Origin: Phototrophicales bacterium
GTDB lineage: Bacteria; Chloroflexota; Anaerolineae; Aggregatilineales; Phototrophicaceae
DNA: 5,477 nucleotides
Assembly: GCA_002794515.1 (NCBI GenBank)
Contig: PGTJ01000188.1
Location: 1-5,477 of the forward strand
Reading direction: 5' to 3'
Shown: in pieces, positions 5,008-5,477 of the stretch
Position numbering within the stretch: the stretch's first letter is position 1
How the letters are laid out: each line of letters starts with the position of its first letter
Program-made: the position numbers and the translations under genes
The notes under the pieces: generated by a model
The model's database searches: none
The model's input: only the letters and a program-made list of their open reading frames with translations
What the model was told of the DNA's origin: nothing

Positions 5008-5477
5008 ATGCAATGGCAACCCATCACGAACTTGCCCGATAATTGGGAGCAAATGATAGAAAAGCATCGAGGGCTTCATGAATTGGTCAAAATTTGGGGC
5101 GAACAACGTCAACGATTATCCAACACCAATAGTTATAAGCTGTTCATGGAAAAATTACGTCGCAAAATCGCCATTGAGACGGGTGTGATTGAACGGTTAT
5201 ACACTATCGATAGGGGCATTACGTATCTTCTGATTGAACAAGGCATCGATGAATTGCTCATCCCACATGGGTCAACCGATAAACCCGCCTCAGAAATCGT
5301 GAAGATCATCCGCGATCATGAAACCTCTATTCAACAGGTTTTCGATTTTGTTGGCGCACAACGCGATTTATCCACATCATTCATCAAACAATTACACCAA
5401 TTATTAACGCGCAATCAGCCATTCACCGAAGGCAAAGACCAATTCGGCAACTGGGGACAATTTGAACTTATTCGTGG
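5008..5477 (+). CDS. Fic-domain protein (probable AMP transferase), N-terminal part, 3' truncated by window edge
   Basis: The reading frame opens at ATG 5008 (AGGA 7 nt upstream) and stays open to the window end: 156 full codons with no stop. It resembles larger Fic-family proteins, which usually transfer AMP from ATP to hydroxyl groups of target proteins. The recognisable parts are RRKIAIETGVIERLYTIDRG (51-70), LLIPHGS (83-89), a helical stretch (95-117), and STSFIKQLHQLLTRNQ (122-137) leading to DQFGNWGQFELIRG, the region just before the Fic core. T58-GVI-E62 fits the start of the (S/T)xxxE(G/N) inhibitory motif with Glu present, which would make this a self-inhibited class II Fic, but R63 replaces the usual Gly/Asn. 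The catalytic HxFx(D/E)GN motif should lie beyond the window, so activity cannot be judged. It is divergent from tetR with a 159-bp intergenic region. Targets are unknown. Confidence 0.78.
   Translation, partial: MQWQPITNLPDNWEQMIEKHRGLHELVKIWGEQRQRLSNTNSYKLFMEKLRRKIAIETGVIERLYTIDRGITYLLIEQGIDELLIPHGSTDKPASEIVKIIRDHETSIQQVFDFVGAQRDLSTSFIKQLHQLLTRNQPFTEGKDQFGNWGQFELIR

Noticed and set aside
1..5477. tRNA, rRNA, CRISPR arrays, insertion sequences, integrase or phage genes
   Set aside because: No cloverleaf-like segments, regularly spaced repeats, transposase motifs or attachment-site duplications were visible on reading both strands.

Overview
The window looks like part of a bacterial chromosome of moderate GC content. 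It carries the 3' end of a groEL gene, five complete protein genes and the 5' part of a seventh gene. The GroEL fragment ends in a Gly-rich tail finishing in DF. It also has a loop (about residues 98-111) some five residues longer than in E. coli. From memory, both features resemble Chloroflexota (Anaerolineae-like) GroELs. That assignment is an inference of low to moderate confidence, and no 16S or other decisive marker is present.

Layout from left to right. (1) 2-532, +: GroEL C-terminal third, followed by a strong intrinsic terminator at 555-588. (2) 600-1514, +: a MerR-family regulator with a GyrI-like effector-binding domain. Its promoter has a 19-bp spacer holding a TCTCC/GGAGA dyad, and a second 15-bp palindrome lies at the likely transcription start. 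A terminator at 1525-1555 closes the unit. (3) 1554-2828, -: an APC-superfamily amino acid/polyamine permease whose stop codon lies in the T-run edge of that terminator. (4) 2912-3751, +: a multi-pass membrane protein I do not recognise, divergent from the permease. (5) 4848 down to 3738, -: a two-gene operon of a TetR-family regulator and a small membrane protein resembling the putative small multidrug export family (PF06695). The TetR stop and the next start are 4 nt apart. The 3' end of the operon overlaps the 3' end of gene (4) by 14 nt. (6) 4849-5007: a control region with two identical 14-bp operators, ACCGTC-CA-GACGGT, one of them inside a near-consensus promoter for tetR. (7) 5008-5477, +: the first 156 residues of a Fic-domain protein that runs off the window end.

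The window therefore contains two separate sensor-regulator modules. One is a MerR/GyrI-type ligand sensor, apparently autoregulated. The other is an autorepressing TetR that probably controls a small exporter-like membrane protein. The Fic gene is divergent from tetR and has its own extended -10 promoter, so whether TetR also controls it is open.

The most interesting observations are a perfect Shine-Dalgarno plus in-frame ATG at the domain boundary of the MerR gene, which could give a separate effector-domain protein in the manner of TipAL/TipAS; the tetR operator and promoter layout; and the Fic N-terminus with an altered inhibitory motif. I see no CRISPR array, tRNA, rRNA, insertion sequence or phage gene, and nothing that is clearly a new multi-gene system.
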